Positions 17,403-26,647 of a stretch of DNA of 48,575 bases are shown in pieces (position 1 is the first letter of the stretch; each line of letters opens with the position of its first letter). Source of the DNA: UBA1731 sp964567665 (GTDB taxonomy: Bacteria; Verrucomicrobiota; Kiritimatiellia; RFP12; UBA1067); assembly GCA_964567665.1 (NCBI GenBank), contig CAZMNN010000018.1:1-48575 (forward strand), read 5' to 3'. The translations under genes and the position numbers were made by a program. Under the pieces are notes generated by a model. That model was not told the origin of the DNA and ran no database searches. It worked only from the letters and a program-made list of their open reading frames with translations.

Positions 17403-17936
17403 ATGGAACTCAAAGGCTCAAAGACAGAAAAGAACCTCGCATTCGCATTCGCTGGCGAGTCGCAGGCGCGCAACAAGTACGACTATTTCGCTTCCGTGGC
17501 GAAGAAGGAAGGCTACGAGCAGATCGCGGCGTTCTTCCAGGAGACGGCGCTCAACGAGAAGGAGCACGCCAAGCTGTGGTTCAAGCATCTCGGCGGCATC
17601 GGCGACACAGTGAAGAACCTTGCCGCCGCAGCAGCGGGCGAACACGAGGAGTGGACCGAGATGTACCGCAAGTTTGCGGAGGAGGCTCGCGCCGAGGGAT
17701 TTGAGGCGATCGCCAAGCAGTTCGAAGGCGTGGCCGGAGTTGAAAAGCATCACGAAGAGCGCTACAAAAAGCTGCTTTCCAACATCGAGAGCGGCGAGGT
17801 GTGGGTGCGCGTGGGGCCGACCCGCTGGCAGTGCCGCAACTGCGGTGCGATAGTCGAGGGCGAAAAGGCCCCCGACGTCTGCCCGGTGTGCTTCCACAAG
17901 CAGGCGTACTTCCAGCTTGAGGCCGACAACTACTGA
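17403..17936 (+). CDS. rbr: rubrerythrin
   Basis: 177 residues. The N-terminal ferritin-like four-helix domain (1-135) carries the diiron ligand segments FAGESQARNKY (E19), NEKEHAKLWF and EKHHEERY. The C-terminal rubredoxin-like domain has its two CxxC pairs in WQCRNCGAI and DVCPVCFHK. Rubrerythrin reduces hydrogen peroxide to water in the cytoplasm of anaerobes, taking electrons from rubredoxin, and the gene for rubredoxin is directly upstream. AAGGAGGG (17386-17393) precedes ATG 17403 by 9 nt; an in-frame TTG at 17358 is not needed. The stop TGA overlaps the ATG of the radical SAM gene by one base. Confidence 0.95.
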   Translation: MELKGSKTEKNLAFAFAGESQARNKYDYFASVAKKEGYEQIAAFFQETALNEKEHAKLWFKHLGGIGDTVKNLAAAAAGEHEEWTEMYRKFAEEARAEGFEAIAKQFEGVAGVEKHHEERYKKLLSNIESGEVWVRVGPTRWQCRNCGAIVEGEKAPDVCPVCFHKQAYFQLEADNY

Positions 17937-18793
17937 TGGCTGAAAGGCCGAACTTCGCCAGCCCGCGTGTGCTGGCATGGGAGGTGACGCGGCGGTGTCC
18001 GATGAAATGTCGGCACTGCCGCGCTTCTGCCTTGGATGCCGCATATGACGGCGAACTTGACGCCGACGAGTGCCGCCGTGTGCTCGATTCGCTTGCGCGG
18101 ATGCGTCCTATGATAATATGGACCGGCGGCGAACCGATGACGCGCAAAGATCTGCCGGAACTTGTCACCCATGCCACATCGCTCGGAATCAGGAGCGTAC
18201 TTGCCCCATGCGGCGCACTCGTCACGGCTGAACGGCTTGAGGAGCTGAAGGCGGCAGGTGTGATGGCGTGTTCGTTTTCGCTTGACGGGGCGGACAAGTC
18301 TGCGCACGACGCATTTCGCGGCATCGACGGCGCATGGGAGATTGCTCTTGGCGCAATGGCGGCGGCGCGTACCGCCGGAATGCCGTTCCAGGTGAACACC
18401 GTCGTGCGGAAGGGGACGCTCTCCACGCTCGATGCGATATATGCAAGGGCGATGTCTGAAGGGGCGATGCGCCTTGACCTTTTCTTCCTCGTTCCGACGG
18501 GACGTGGCCGGGTGATCGATTCGCTCGTGCCTGACGCCGCAGAGGTTGCGGACGCGATTGAGTGGGCGAAGGGAAAGAAGACGAAGCTGACGTGCTGCCC
18601 GCAGGCCGGCACCTGCATAGGAGGCAGAGGGTTCGCGTTCCTCTCGCACACCGGCGACCTGCAGACCTGTGGATTTGTGCAGAGGCCGTGCGGCAACGTA
18701 CGTGATTTCGACTGCGATTTCGGTCGTCTGCTGGCAGCCGCCGTGAATCCGCTCGGTGCGTCCGGCAACTGCCGCACATTGCCGTCCGAATAG
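17936..18793 (+). CDS. radical SAM protein with a shortened SPASM-like C-terminus
   Basis: 285 residues, coupled to rubrerythrin by a TGATG overlap. The radical SAM cluster motif is C21-x3-C25-x2-C28 in RRCPMKCRHC, followed by the SAM-binding segment IIWTGGEPM. The C-terminal part (TCCPQAGTCIGGRGF, GDLQTCGF, CGNVRDFD) resembles the auxiliary-cluster region of the heme d1/heme b (NirJ/AhbD) and peptide-modifying SPASM group. The protein ends at GNCRTLPSE, before the usual CX2CX5CX3C portion, so it probably holds at most one complete auxiliary cluster. The reading frames beyond the stop show no lost cysteine-rich end, so a recent frameshift is not evident. The substrate is unknown and no small precursor peptide was identified next to it. 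Confidence 0.72.
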   Translation: MAERPNFASPRVLAWEVTRRCPMKCRHCRASALDAAYDGELDADECRRVLDSLARMRPMIIWTGGEPMTRKDLPELVTHATSLGIRSVLAPCGALVTAERLEELKAAGVMACSFSLDGADKSAHDAFRGIDGAWEIALGAMAAARTAGMPFQVNTVVRKGTLSTLDAIYARAMSEGAMRLDLFFLVPTGRGRVIDSLVPDAAEVADAIEWAKGKKTKLTCCPQAGTCIGGRGFAFLSHTGDLQTCGFVQRPCGNVRDFDCDFGRLLAAAVNPLGASGNCRTLPSE

Positions 18794-18802
18794 GAGACCG
18801 AA

Positions 18803-20149
18803 ATGTTCGAGGTGCGCGGATACATGCTTGACGTGAGCCGGGACAAAGTGCCTACCATGTCCACGCTCAAGCAGATTGTCGATCTGCTCAAGGTCTGCAA
18901 CTACAACCAGCTCCAGCTCTACACGGAGCATACGTTCCGGTATTCGCGCCACGAGGCAGTGTGGCGGAACGCCTCTCCGCTCACGCCCGCTGAAATACGC
19001 GAGCTGGACTGCTACTGCCGGATGAACGACATCGAGCTGGTGCCGAACCAGAATTCGTTTGGACATCTTGAACGCTGGCTCAAGCTGCCGGAATACAACC
19101 ATCTTGCCGCCATGCCGAATGGCGGTGCCGTCACGCCGTGGGGGACGGTCAAGAAGTTCCCCACAACGCTCAACCCGGCGCTTCCGGAATCCATCGAGTT
19201 CCTTGCCGGACTCTACGATGAGCTTCTGCCGTGCTTCAGTTCGCGGCTTTTCAACATCGGATGCGACGAGACGTTCGAGATCGACGATCCGGAAACATAC
19301 CTCGAGTTTCTGCTGAAGGTCTGCGAACTTGTCCGCGAACGCGGACACCGTCCGATGTTCTGGGGCGACATGATACTCAAGCGTCCTGAACTTGTGGAGC
19401 GGCTTCCCCGCGATCTGATAGCGCTCGACTGGGGATACGAAGGGAACCATCCGTTCGCCGATGAGGCCGCCAGGTTCAGGGCGGCGGGACTGGACTTCTA
19501 CGTATGTCCGGGAACGAGTGCGTGGAACTCGCTCGCCGGCCGCGTCGAGAATATGCGTGAGAACATGGCGGCGGCCGAAGCGGCTGGACGCATGAACGGT
19601 GCAAAGGGATTTCTTGTGGCGGACTGGGGGGACGGTGGACATTGGCAGCCGCTTGCAGCGTCGCTGCCGGGTCTTGTCCTTGGCGGATGGTTCGCCGACC
19701 ATGGCGCGAAAGCGAACAGGATGGATCTTGAGGAGGCTCTTGACACCGTGATGGGTGTGCCGCTCGGCGGAACTCTTCTGCGCCTCGGAACGCTCTACCT
19801 GCGCGGCGGTGCGCTGCGAGCGAACGCGAGTGAACTGTTTCGCATACTCTCCAGCGACAGGGGATATTCGCGCCATCCGAATCTCACCGATTCCGTCCTT
19901 GCGGAGATATCGGCCGTCGCTGAAGGATGCCGCCACACTGCGGCGGCGTTTGCGTCGCCGACAATCTACGGGACTGGCGCAATGTGGGCGGAGGAGATCG
20001 TCTACATGGCGAATCTTGTCGATGCCGCCTGCCACCGCCGCGACGACCGCCGTCTCGGCGCATTGCGGGAGGAACATCGCCGCATATGGCTGCTCCGAAA
20101 CCGCCCCGGCGGGATGGAGGATTCCATATCCAAACTGCCGCGTTTTTGA
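18803..20149 (+). CDS. cytoplasmic GH20-like beta-N-acetylhexosaminidase
   Basis: 448 residues without a signal peptide. The start MFEVRGYMLDVSRDKVPTM corresponds to the RGxxLDxSR opening of GH20 barrels, and FNIGCDETFEI carries the Asp-Glu catalytic pair (D155, E156) expected of substrate-assisted GH20 hydrolysis. The N-terminal GH20b domain is missing, leaving a bare barrel plus an alpha-helical C-terminal domain (about 330-448, with WLLRNRPGGMEDS). It would remove terminal beta-GlcNAc or GalNAc residues from imported oligosaccharides or muropeptides. AGGAG overlaps the preceding stop codon and lies 5 nt before ATG 18803, so it is translated with the radical SAM gene. The substrate and the reason for that pairing are unclear. 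Confidence 0.72.
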   Translation: MFEVRGYMLDVSRDKVPTMSTLKQIVDLLKVCNYNQLQLYTEHTFRYSRHEAVWRNASPLTPAEIRELDCYCRMNDIELVPNQNSFGHLERWLKLPEYNHLAAMPNGGAVTPWGTVKKFPTTLNPALPESIEFLAGLYDELLPCFSSRLFNIGCDETFEIDDPETYLEFLLKVCELVRERGHRPMFWGDMILKRPELVERLPRDLIALDWGYEGNHPFADEAARFRAAGLDFYVCPGTSAWNSLAGRVENMRENMAAAEAAGRMNGAKGFLVADWGDGGHWQPLAASLPGLVLGGWFADHGAKANRMDLEEALDTVMGVPLGGTLLRLGTLYLRGGALRANASELFRILSSDRGYSRHPNLTDSVLAEISAVAEGCRHTAAAFASPTIYGTGAMWAEEIVYMANLVDAACHRRDDRRLGALREEHRRIWLLRNRPGGMEDSISKLPRF

Positions 20150-20163
20150 TGTGGCTCATATTG

Positions 20164-20213
20164 AAAAAAAAAACAAATTCTCTGTAGAAAAAAAAAACCT
20201 TCTGTTGTATAAT
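20164..20213 (+). promoter_or_regulatory. A-tract-rich promoter of the beta-strand-repeat surface protein
   Basis: A perfect -10 box TATAAT (20208-20213) has only a weak -35 match, TAGAAA (20185-20190), at 17 bp. Two runs of exactly ten A residues lie at 20164-20173 and 20188-20197; the second begins inside the weak -35 box and fills part of the spacer. AAAGGAG (20248-20254) and ATG 20265 follow. The A tracts could act as an UP-like element or as slippage sites. Confidence 0.65.
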
Positions 20214-20264
20214 TCGCCGCATACCTAACAACTGCAGTCAATGCATGAAAGGAGCGGCGTACAC

Positions 20265-23200
20265 ATGAAAGGAATTGCTGGTTTTTCTTTTTGCGTTCTG
20301 ACAACGGTTTCCTGTTGCCTTTGCGGACAGATTCACGGTGCTATAGATACGTTCGCTTTCGGTACGAGCGGGCGTTGGGGAAGTCAGCCGTATGGCGACG
20401 GTGTGCATTTCTCCGACACGAACAACTGGAATTGGGCGGATAAGGGGCTTCCCTCTTCAAGCTTTGACGATACGGTAGTCCGCGCATGGATGTACGGCAA
20501 ATCCGCGGTCAACGATTTTGCGGACGACTACATGATGCGCGGAATCGAATTTGCGGGACTTGGATACGACAACGCCATCTCCGGCAATCCTCTCAATCTT
20601 GGCATTGTCGGACTTCTTCTTTTCGATCACGACTTCAGCAGCGCCAGCGTCGGCAGCGCCGTGAGCGACGGAACGGCCGTTGTCACGACGCGGGTCGAGA
20701 ACGTCATCCGCTCGGCCGCTTCCGAGATGCGAATCACAGCAAGCCACATGCACGCCCTCGAACTGGACGGAATGCTTACGTATTTCGGGAACGACGCGAC
20801 GAACAAGTCTTTCCACTTCGTCAACAACGGAGAGATGTTCATTCGCGGCGGGATTAACATCGACAAGCCCAATTCAGACTGGAAGAGCTACAAGTATTGC
20901 CAGTGCGCCTTTTCCGGCACAGGGACGACAGTCATCGCATCGGACGTGTACGTTCCGTCAGTGAGATTTGAGAACAAAGCGCACGTCGTGATCAACAACG
21001 GCGCCACGCTCCACACATGGTGTGGCGGAAGCTTCTATCAGCAATGTACGGTTGACATCGAGGACGGCAAACTCATAAACGGCGAGATCTCGTATGCCGG
21101 ACAGAATTCGACGATGTCCGGCGCGGCTGTGTTCAACATACGGTCGAATGGCGTTCTGGATACCGGTGCAAAGGGAATGCGTCTTGCGAACAATGCGCCT
21201 GTCGTCATAAACATATACGACGGAGGCGTAATGTGGTTTCGAAACAGTTACAGTTCCGATTTCTGCGAGAACGGCACCATGGCGCTCAATCTGTATGACG
21301 GCGGCCAGCTGCGCTGCGGGAATGCGTACAGCTCCAGCGGTGGAATCCTGAAACTCACCGTTGCAGGGAATACAGTGTCGGACTACAACAGGATGTCTCC
21401 AGGCTTCTTGAACCTTGCGGGTGGAGAGTTGTTCATCTGTAGATTTGAGGATTGGACATTGTCTGCCAAGAAGGATTGCCTCACGTACATTTATCTCGAT
21501 GGATCGACGTTGAGGTCGATGTCATTCGGCGATCTGTTTTGGGTAGGCACAGGCAGTACCTATGCGGACAATCCCGATCGGATCCGCGTACATCTGCGGC
21601 AGGGTGGCTTCACGCTCGACACACGTGAATTCGACAGGACGTGGAACGCTGTCGAGATACGCGGCAATGACGAAGGAGGAGCTTCCGGCGATTTCGTGAA
21701 ACTCGGCTCCGGCAAGTTAACGCTTTCCGTGCCGGCGACGAACGCCATGCGGATGGTGGTGAAGAACGGCACGTTTGCCGTGTCGGACGCTTCGCTTTTC
21801 AGCGGTGCGGTCGATCTGCGCCCGGCGGCCGCGCTTGCGTTCGGCGGCACAACGCTATCGCTTTCATCGCTTTCTTCAAGGAGCGGCATCGTGACGCTTC
21901 AGTCCGGACAGAGCCTTTCACTCGCCGCCGCGCCCCAGATTGACGGATTGCTCGTCTTTGACGTAGCCGTCGCAGACGGAGAGCGTACGCTCATCACCGC
22001 GCCGGGCATGACGGCGGACATCGCCGCGCTGTGTGCAGTCCGCAAGCCGGTTGCCGGAAAGAGCTGCACATTCTCCGTGAAGGATGGCGCACTCGTTCTC
22101 GCTGTCGCGGATGGCGACGCACCGGCGGCGCCGCAGTTTCCTCCAAGCGAAGATCCGGAAGTCAACGTCACGGCAGGCACCGTCTCGTTCGGCGGTGATG
22201 CAGAGCGCATCGGCGGCAAGGGTGAGTTCACCTACGTTGGTGAACAGGACAAGGTTTTTGCCTCCGGAGACATAAGGCTGACCGGCGATGCGACGCTGAA
22301 ACTTGCGCAAGGGGCTGGAAACCTCACCGTTTCAGGTGCGCCCGATGTCTATTCAAACTACAGCAACACGCTGTGTCTTGCGACCGACAGCTCCAATGCC
22401 ATCCGCTTCACTGGCGACTGGTCGCCGACATGGCCATACACCGAATCGGGATACACGCTTTGCCCGACGGTCGGCAACTTCATCTACGGCCCGAATCTCA
22501 ATCCTGAAAATCTGTTCCGGTCATTCCTGTTCAAAACCGACTCTTCGCACACCGTGAAGGATTCTACGCTTGCGTTTCCTGCTACCACGGGTGAAGCCGA
22601 CCTGAACATCCCGGCGGAGGCGGCGTCATTCATCCTTGACGGCGGAACGGTTAAGGTCTCCGGTCAAGGCAAGGGTAGCCTTTCCGATTTTCTCTGCGGC
22701 GTGACGACGTTTGCGATCGGCGCCGGTGGAGGCGCGGTCGATACCGACGGCTACGATGCGACCATAACCCAGACGCTCACGCCCACGGGAACGGCGTCTG
22801 GCGTGTTTTCCAAGCTTGGAGACGGGACGCTCACCCTCGCAGGACGCGAAAACGCACTGTTCGGCGGTCTTGCGGTGAGCAACGGAACTCTCGTCGCATC
22901 CTTCGACACCACCTCGCGTCGTCCGTATCCAATGGGCGCAATGGCTATCTGGTCGTTTGACGGCGAAGATCCGTATTCGGACAAGACGGGGCACGGCTAT
23001 CGTCTGCGCCAGTCGCATCCCAACACTGCGCTTGTGACGTTCACGAATGAGAACGCCAAGTACGGCAAGGCCGCACGGTGGTCGTCCGAAGTTGAGGGCG
23101 GATCGCTTTACGTAAGCACCAACGACCTTTACAGGACAGGCGTCAACCAGAACGGGCAGTACGGATGGACGGTTTCCGCATGGGTTCGCTACACAGGTAC

Positions 23201-24071
23201 GCTCAAGAACAGGTACGCCAATATAATGAGTACCCGCGTAGCCGCAGAATTCGACGAGTCGCGTGGTCCCGCAGGCTCATTTGACCTTGCGTACAAGTTC
23301 CTGTCGAGGATGGCGTTCCCAGATGGCGGCTATGGGTTCAGTTGCCTGTGGGCGAGTGGAAAAACGGCCATTCCCGACGATGTTGTCGGACATTCGCCGG
23401 AACTCGACACTTGGCATCATCTAATAGTGGTGGCCGATGGACGGAACTACAGGATGTACCTCGACGGAGTATGCTACACGTCCTTCACCAACACCGTCGG
23501 GCCTGGCCAGTTTGTGTCTTCAGGCTACATGGTAACGCTTGGCGAGGGAATCGCCGGCGGCGAATTCATGATGCCCGGAGGCATGGTGGATGAGGTCGCG
23601 ATATATCCCCGCGCATTGGCGGAAGATGAAATACAGTCGCTCTACACTGCAACGGCGCAAAGCGCGGCGTTCAATCTCCATGTCGCCGACGGAGCAGTGT
23701 GGGACATGAACGATTCGTCCGCCACGGTGAAACGCGCATCCGGTGCAGGGCGCATCGTCAACGGCAACCTTTCAATCACGGAGTGCATTGTCTCCGATCC
23801 TGCGGACACCAACGGGCTTTTCGTTGCGAACCTGTCGCTTGCCGATGGCGGCGTGTTCGACCTTGGGTATGCGAAAGACGAACGGCCTGAGATTTGCCGC
23901 CGTACGCTTGTCTCCTTCGGCGCCATGGACGCAGACAGCCGTGCCGCGCTGAGCGGATGGACGCTTACGAACTGCGGAGACCTCACCAAGCGTTCGCTTT
24001 CCCTCAAGATTTCTGCCGACGCCGTCAATGTGGACGTCGTTCCGGTAGGCCTGAGGGTGATCATCAGATAG
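20265..24071 (+). CDS. large surface protein with autotransporter-type beta-strand repeats and a LamG domain
   Basis: 1268 residues from ATG 20265, 10 nt after AAAGGAG; ATG 20241 upstream is in frame but overlaps that site. The signal peptide is MKGIAGFSFCVLTTVSCCLCG. The first 880 residues are a beta-helix-like passenger with at least two autotransporter-associated beta-strand repeats: KLGSGKLTLSVP...VVKNGTFAVSD near 475-510 and KLGDGTLTLAG...LAVSNGTLVAS near 845-880. A LamG domain follows at about 890-1125, with WTVSAWVRYTG, TWHHLIVVADG and GMVDEVAIYPRAL. No autotransporter beta-barrel is present at the C-terminus. Instead the protein ends in VPVGLRVIIR, resembling the tail of the three-LamG protein at the window start. 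A cell-surface or secreted binding role is inferred. Confidence 0.78.
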   Translation: MKGIAGFSFCVLTTVSCCLCGQIHGAIDTFAFGTSGRWGSQPYGDGVHFSDTNNWNWADKGLPSSSFDDTVVRAWMYGKSAVNDFADDYMMRGIEFAGLGYDNAISGNPLNLGIVGLLLFDHDFSSASVGSAVSDGTAVVTTRVENVIRSAASEMRITASHMHALELDGMLTYFGNDATNKSFHFVNNGEMFIRGGINIDKPNSDWKSYKYCQCAFSGTGTTVIASDVYVPSVRFENKAHVVINNGATLHTWCGGSFYQQCTVDIEDGKLINGEISYAGQNSTMSGAAVFNIRSNGVLDTGAKGMRLANNAPVVINIYDGGVMWFRNSYSSDFCENGTMALNLYDGGQLRCGNAYSSSGGILKLTVAGNTVSDYNRMSPGFLNLAGGELFICRFEDWTLSAKKDCLTYIYLDGSTLRSMSFGDLFWVGTGSTYADNPDRIRVHLRQGGFTLDTREFDRTWNAVEIRGNDEGGASGDFVKLGSGKLTLSVPATNAMRMVVKNGTFAVSDASLFSGAVDLRPAAALAFGGTTLSLSSLSSRSGIVTLQSGQSLSLAAAPQIDGLLVFDVAVADGERTLITAPGMTADIAALCAVRKPVAGKSCTFSVKDGALVLAVADGDAPAAPQFPPSEDPEVNVTAGTVSFGGDAERIGGKGEFTYVGEQDKVFASGDIRLTGDATLKLAQGAGNLTVSGAPDVYSNYSNTLCLATDSSNAIRFTGDWSPTWPYTESGYTLCPTVGNFIYGPNLNPENLFRSFLFKTDSSHTVKDSTLAFPATTGEADLNIPAEAASFILDGGTVKVSGQGKGSLSDFLCGVTTFAIGAGGGAVDTDGYDATITQTLTPTGTASGVFSKLGDGTLTLAGRENALFGGLAVSNGTLVASFDTTSRRPYPMGAMAIWSFDGEDPYSDKTGHGYRLRQSHPNTALVTFTNENAKYGKAARWSSEVEGGSLYVSTNDLYRTGVNQNGQYGWTVSAWVRYTGTLKNRYANIMSTRVAAEFDESRGPAGSFDLAYKFLSRMAFPDGGYGFSCLWASGKTAIPDDVVGHSPELDTWHHLIVVADGRNYRMYLDGVCYTSFTNTVGPGQFVSSGYMVTLGEGIAGGEFMMPGGMVDEVAIYPRALAEDEIQSLYTATAQSAAFNLHVADGAVWDMNDSSATVKRASGAGRIVNGNLSITECIVSDPADTNGLFVANLSLADGGVFDLGYAKDERPEICRRTLVSFGAMDADSRAALSGWTLTNCGDLTKRSLSLKISADAVNVDVVPVGLRVIIR

Positions 24072-24110
24072 CGGCGGGCGGCATCCCATCCGCCGTCCAG
24101 CCCGGCTAAA

Positions 24111-24119
24111 TGGTATAAT
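24111..24119 (+). promoter_or_regulatory. extended -10 promoter for the GH31 gene
   Basis: TGGTATAAT (24111-24119) is an extended -10 element with a perfect TATAAT; no good -35 box lies 17 bp upstream. An in-frame ATG at 24118 lies inside the element, so it cannot be the translation start of the transcript made here. This supports ATG 24211 for the GH31 gene, with a leader of about 85 nt. Confidence 0.6.
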
Positions 24120-24210
24120 GGCGGCGTTTGAGTCGCTGTGCCGGCGCAAAGGGGGCAATCCGGTGATGTCGAAAACAATCAACTCGAAACAGACAAGGAA
24201 GCAGACAGCC

Positions 24211-26580
24211 ATGAAAACATTGAAGATGACCGTTGTTGCGTTCGCGTTCGCGGCGTTCGCCGCCGAAGCCGGATGGAAGGATCAGCTGCCAGTCGGCAAG
24301 GATTCGATCGTGGTGAAGACGCAGAAGGGAGATGTGCGCATTGATCCGCTTGCGGAGAACCTCTTCCGTGTGCGCGTGGCGAAGGACGGCGCATGGACGG
24401 AGGGCGCCCTGAACCGCTATGCAATACTGAAGCGCGACTGGCAGGCCGTGAAGTGCGCAAAGACTGCGACGTCGATCAAGACCGCGGCCGCCGAAATCTC
24501 CGTAGATGCGGCCGGAGGCGCACTGAAGTTCAGGTCGCTTGTGTCGTCCGCCGACCTCACGATCGGCGCAAAACTCGCCGGGAAGGGCTATGAGGTGCGG
24601 TTCCCGCTCTCGGACGGCGAGCGTGTGTACGGTCTTGGCGACGTGAGCCGCGAGAACATCCAGCGGCGTCCCGGAAAGTACGAGATATGGGTCAAGAACG
24701 TGAACAGCTACATTCCGATGCCCATGGCTCTGACGTCGAAGGGCTGGGGCGTACTGATGAACACTACATGGCGGAACTTCTTCGATGTGGGCGAGACGGA
24801 CAAGTCTGCGATGCTCTGCACGGCGCCGGAGGGGGAACTGGACTTCTACATCTTTGCCGGGGCGGACTATCGCGGGCTTATGGACATATACACGCAGCTG
24901 ACAGGGCGGCCGCAGATGCTGCCTGCGTTCGGATACGGTTTCACGTATGTGGCGAACGAGGAGGTCGATATGTTCACCACGCTCATCGAAGCGCGCGAAT
25001 TCCGCGACAGGGATCTGCCGTGTGACGTGTACGGACTTGAGCCTGGCTGGATGAGCAAGCATTATGATATGTCCACGAAGAAGGAATGGAGCAAGGAGCG
25101 CTTCATATTCCCGTACTGGGCGCCGAAGGGCAACCACACCTTTGTCGGTGCGCTGAACCGCATGGGCTTCAAGCTCTCCCTTTGGCTTTGCGTCAACTAC
25201 GACCTCTTCCGCTACGAAGAGCAGTGTGCCGCCGGGCTGGCCCGCAAGTTCGGTCTCAAGCCGGACATCCCGGACAATGTGACGGAGACCTGGCAGGATG
25301 ACCGCATCACCGGCGACCTGAAGGATCCCCGGCTCACCGGAAACAACAAGATGATGTACGAAAAGCTTGGCGCGAAGGAGGGGGCGTTCAAGGAGGGAGA
25401 TCTTCCGTGGTTCGAGCACCTCAAGAAGTTCGTGGATCAAGGGGCGCAGTGCTTCAAGCTCGATGGTGCGTGCCAGGTGATCGAGTTCAACGGCGTGAAG
25501 GGCCGCAAATGGGCGAACGGCAAGAGCGACGAAGAGAACCACAACGCATATCCTCTCGTGTACGGCAAGCAGATGTGCCGGGGATACGAGGAATACACGC
25601 AGAAGCGTTCAATGGTGTACTCTGCGGGCGGATACGCCGGCATCCAGCAGTATGTGGCGACATGGGCGGGTGACACAGGCGGCGGTCCGAAGCCCTGCGC
25701 GTCGCTCCTCAACCTCGGCATGAGCGGACACGTAAACCAGAGCTGCGACATGGGCATCTTTGATCCGCGTTCGCTGCACTTCGGAATGCTCCAGACATGG
25801 AGCCAGCAGAACAACTGGGCGTACTTCTTCCAGCCGTGGTATCAGCGCAAGGCGAAGATGGACATTTTCCGGAACTATCTCAAGCTGCGCTATCGTCTTG
25901 TGCCTTATCTCTACACCACTGCGGCGGAGGCGAACCGCACGGGATGGCCGGTGATGCGTTCGCTGCCGTTCGTATATCCGGACGTCAAGGAGTACGACGA
26001 GTGCAAGACGACGTACATGCTCGGTCCGGATCTTCTCGTCGCGGCATTCACAGACGAGGCGGTGATTCCGGCGGGCAAGTGGTACGAGTGGCGCACGGAC
26101 AGCGTGGTGAACGGTCCGGCAAAGATGCGCATGGCGGTGACGCCGGAATGGGGCGGCGGACTGTACGTCAAGGCGGGTGCGGTGATTCCTACATGGCCGG
26201 AGATCGAGTGCATCGACGCCGGATGGAACCGGACGTGGATTCTTGAGACGTACGTCGGCGCCGACGGCAATGGCGAAGTGTATGAGGATGACGGACTTAC
26301 GCTTGCATACCGGAAGGGCGCATCTGCGCGTACGCCGCTTTCACTGAAGGACGGCGGCGGGGACGTCACGCTCACGGTCGGCAAGAGGGTTGGGACGTTC
26401 AGCGGATGTCCTAACGGGCGCAGTGTAACCGTGCGTTTCCATGGTTTCACGGCACAGCCCAAGGCGGTGCTGCTCGGCGGAAAGCCCGTTGACGGCAAGT
26501 GGGATGCAGACGCGAATGTGTTCACGGTCGGCCCGTTCAATGTGGATGCCGCAGGTTGCACATTCACGGTCAGGCGATAG
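24211..26580 (+). CDS. secreted GH31-family alpha-glycosidase
   Basis: 789 residues. Start ATG 24211 follows AAGGAAG (24195-24201) and gives a clear signal peptide (MKTLKMTVVAFAFAAFAAEA). GH31 layout: N-terminal beta-sandwich (about 25-245), TIM barrel (about 250-590) with LPCDVYGLEPGWMSKH, and C-terminal beta domains. The catalytic nucleophile is D418 in QCFKLDGA and the acid/base is D488 in ATWAGDTGG; both are present. GH31 covers alpha-glucosidases, alpha-xylosidases and related enzymes, and the specificity is not readable from these motifs. It has an unusually long insertion between the nucleophile and acid/base strands, as in other barrel-variant GH31 proteins. Likely periplasmic, acting on starch-like or xyloglucan-like side chains. 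It has its own extended -10 promoter. Confidence 0.87.
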   Translation: MKTLKMTVVAFAFAAFAAEAGWKDQLPVGKDSIVVKTQKGDVRIDPLAENLFRVRVAKDGAWTEGALNRYAILKRDWQAVKCAKTATSIKTAAAEISVDAAGGALKFRSLVSSADLTIGAKLAGKGYEVRFPLSDGERVYGLGDVSRENIQRRPGKYEIWVKNVNSYIPMPMALTSKGWGVLMNTTWRNFFDVGETDKSAMLCTAPEGELDFYIFAGADYRGLMDIYTQLTGRPQMLPAFGYGFTYVANEEVDMFTTLIEAREFRDRDLPCDVYGLEPGWMSKHYDMSTKKEWSKERFIFPYWAPKGNHTFVGALNRMGFKLSLWLCVNYDLFRYEEQCAAGLARKFGLKPDIPDNVTETWQDDRITGDLKDPRLTGNNKMMYEKLGAKEGAFKEGDLPWFEHLKKFVDQGAQCFKLDGACQVIEFNGVKGRKWANGKSDEENHNAYPLVYGKQMCRGYEEYTQKRSMVYSAGGYAGIQQYVATWAGDTGGGPKPCASLLNLGMSGHVNQSCDMGIFDPRSLHFGMLQTWSQQNNWAYFFQPWYQRKAKMDIFRNYLKLRYRLVPYLYTTAAEANRTGWPVMRSLPFVYPDVKEYDECKTTYMLGPDLLVAAFTDEAVIPAGKWYEWRTDSVVNGPAKMRMAVTPEWGGGLYVKAGAVIPTWPEIECIDAGWNRTWILETYVGADGNGEVYEDDGLTLAYRKGASARTPLSLKDGGGDVTLTVGKRVGTFSGCPNGRSVTVRFHGFTAQPKAVLLGGKPVDGKWDADANVFTVGPFNVDAAGCTFTVRR

Positions 26581-26647
26581 GAGAATAGAGCGATTAGAGT
26601 GGAAATTCAGCGCAAAGCGCATGTTTGATGCAAGAAAGAGAGACAAC

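Noticed and set aside
17930..20077. A 715-codon open frame on the minus strand opposite the radical SAM and GH20 genes
   Set aside because: It is the high-G+C antisense shadow of two well-recognised genes. Its sequence is Arg/His-rich, low in family-like motifs, and has no ribosome binding site.
24073..24098. Terminator after the beta-strand-repeat protein
   Set aside because: A short GGCGG/CCGCC hairpin exists, but there is no T tract and the stem is only five base pairs.
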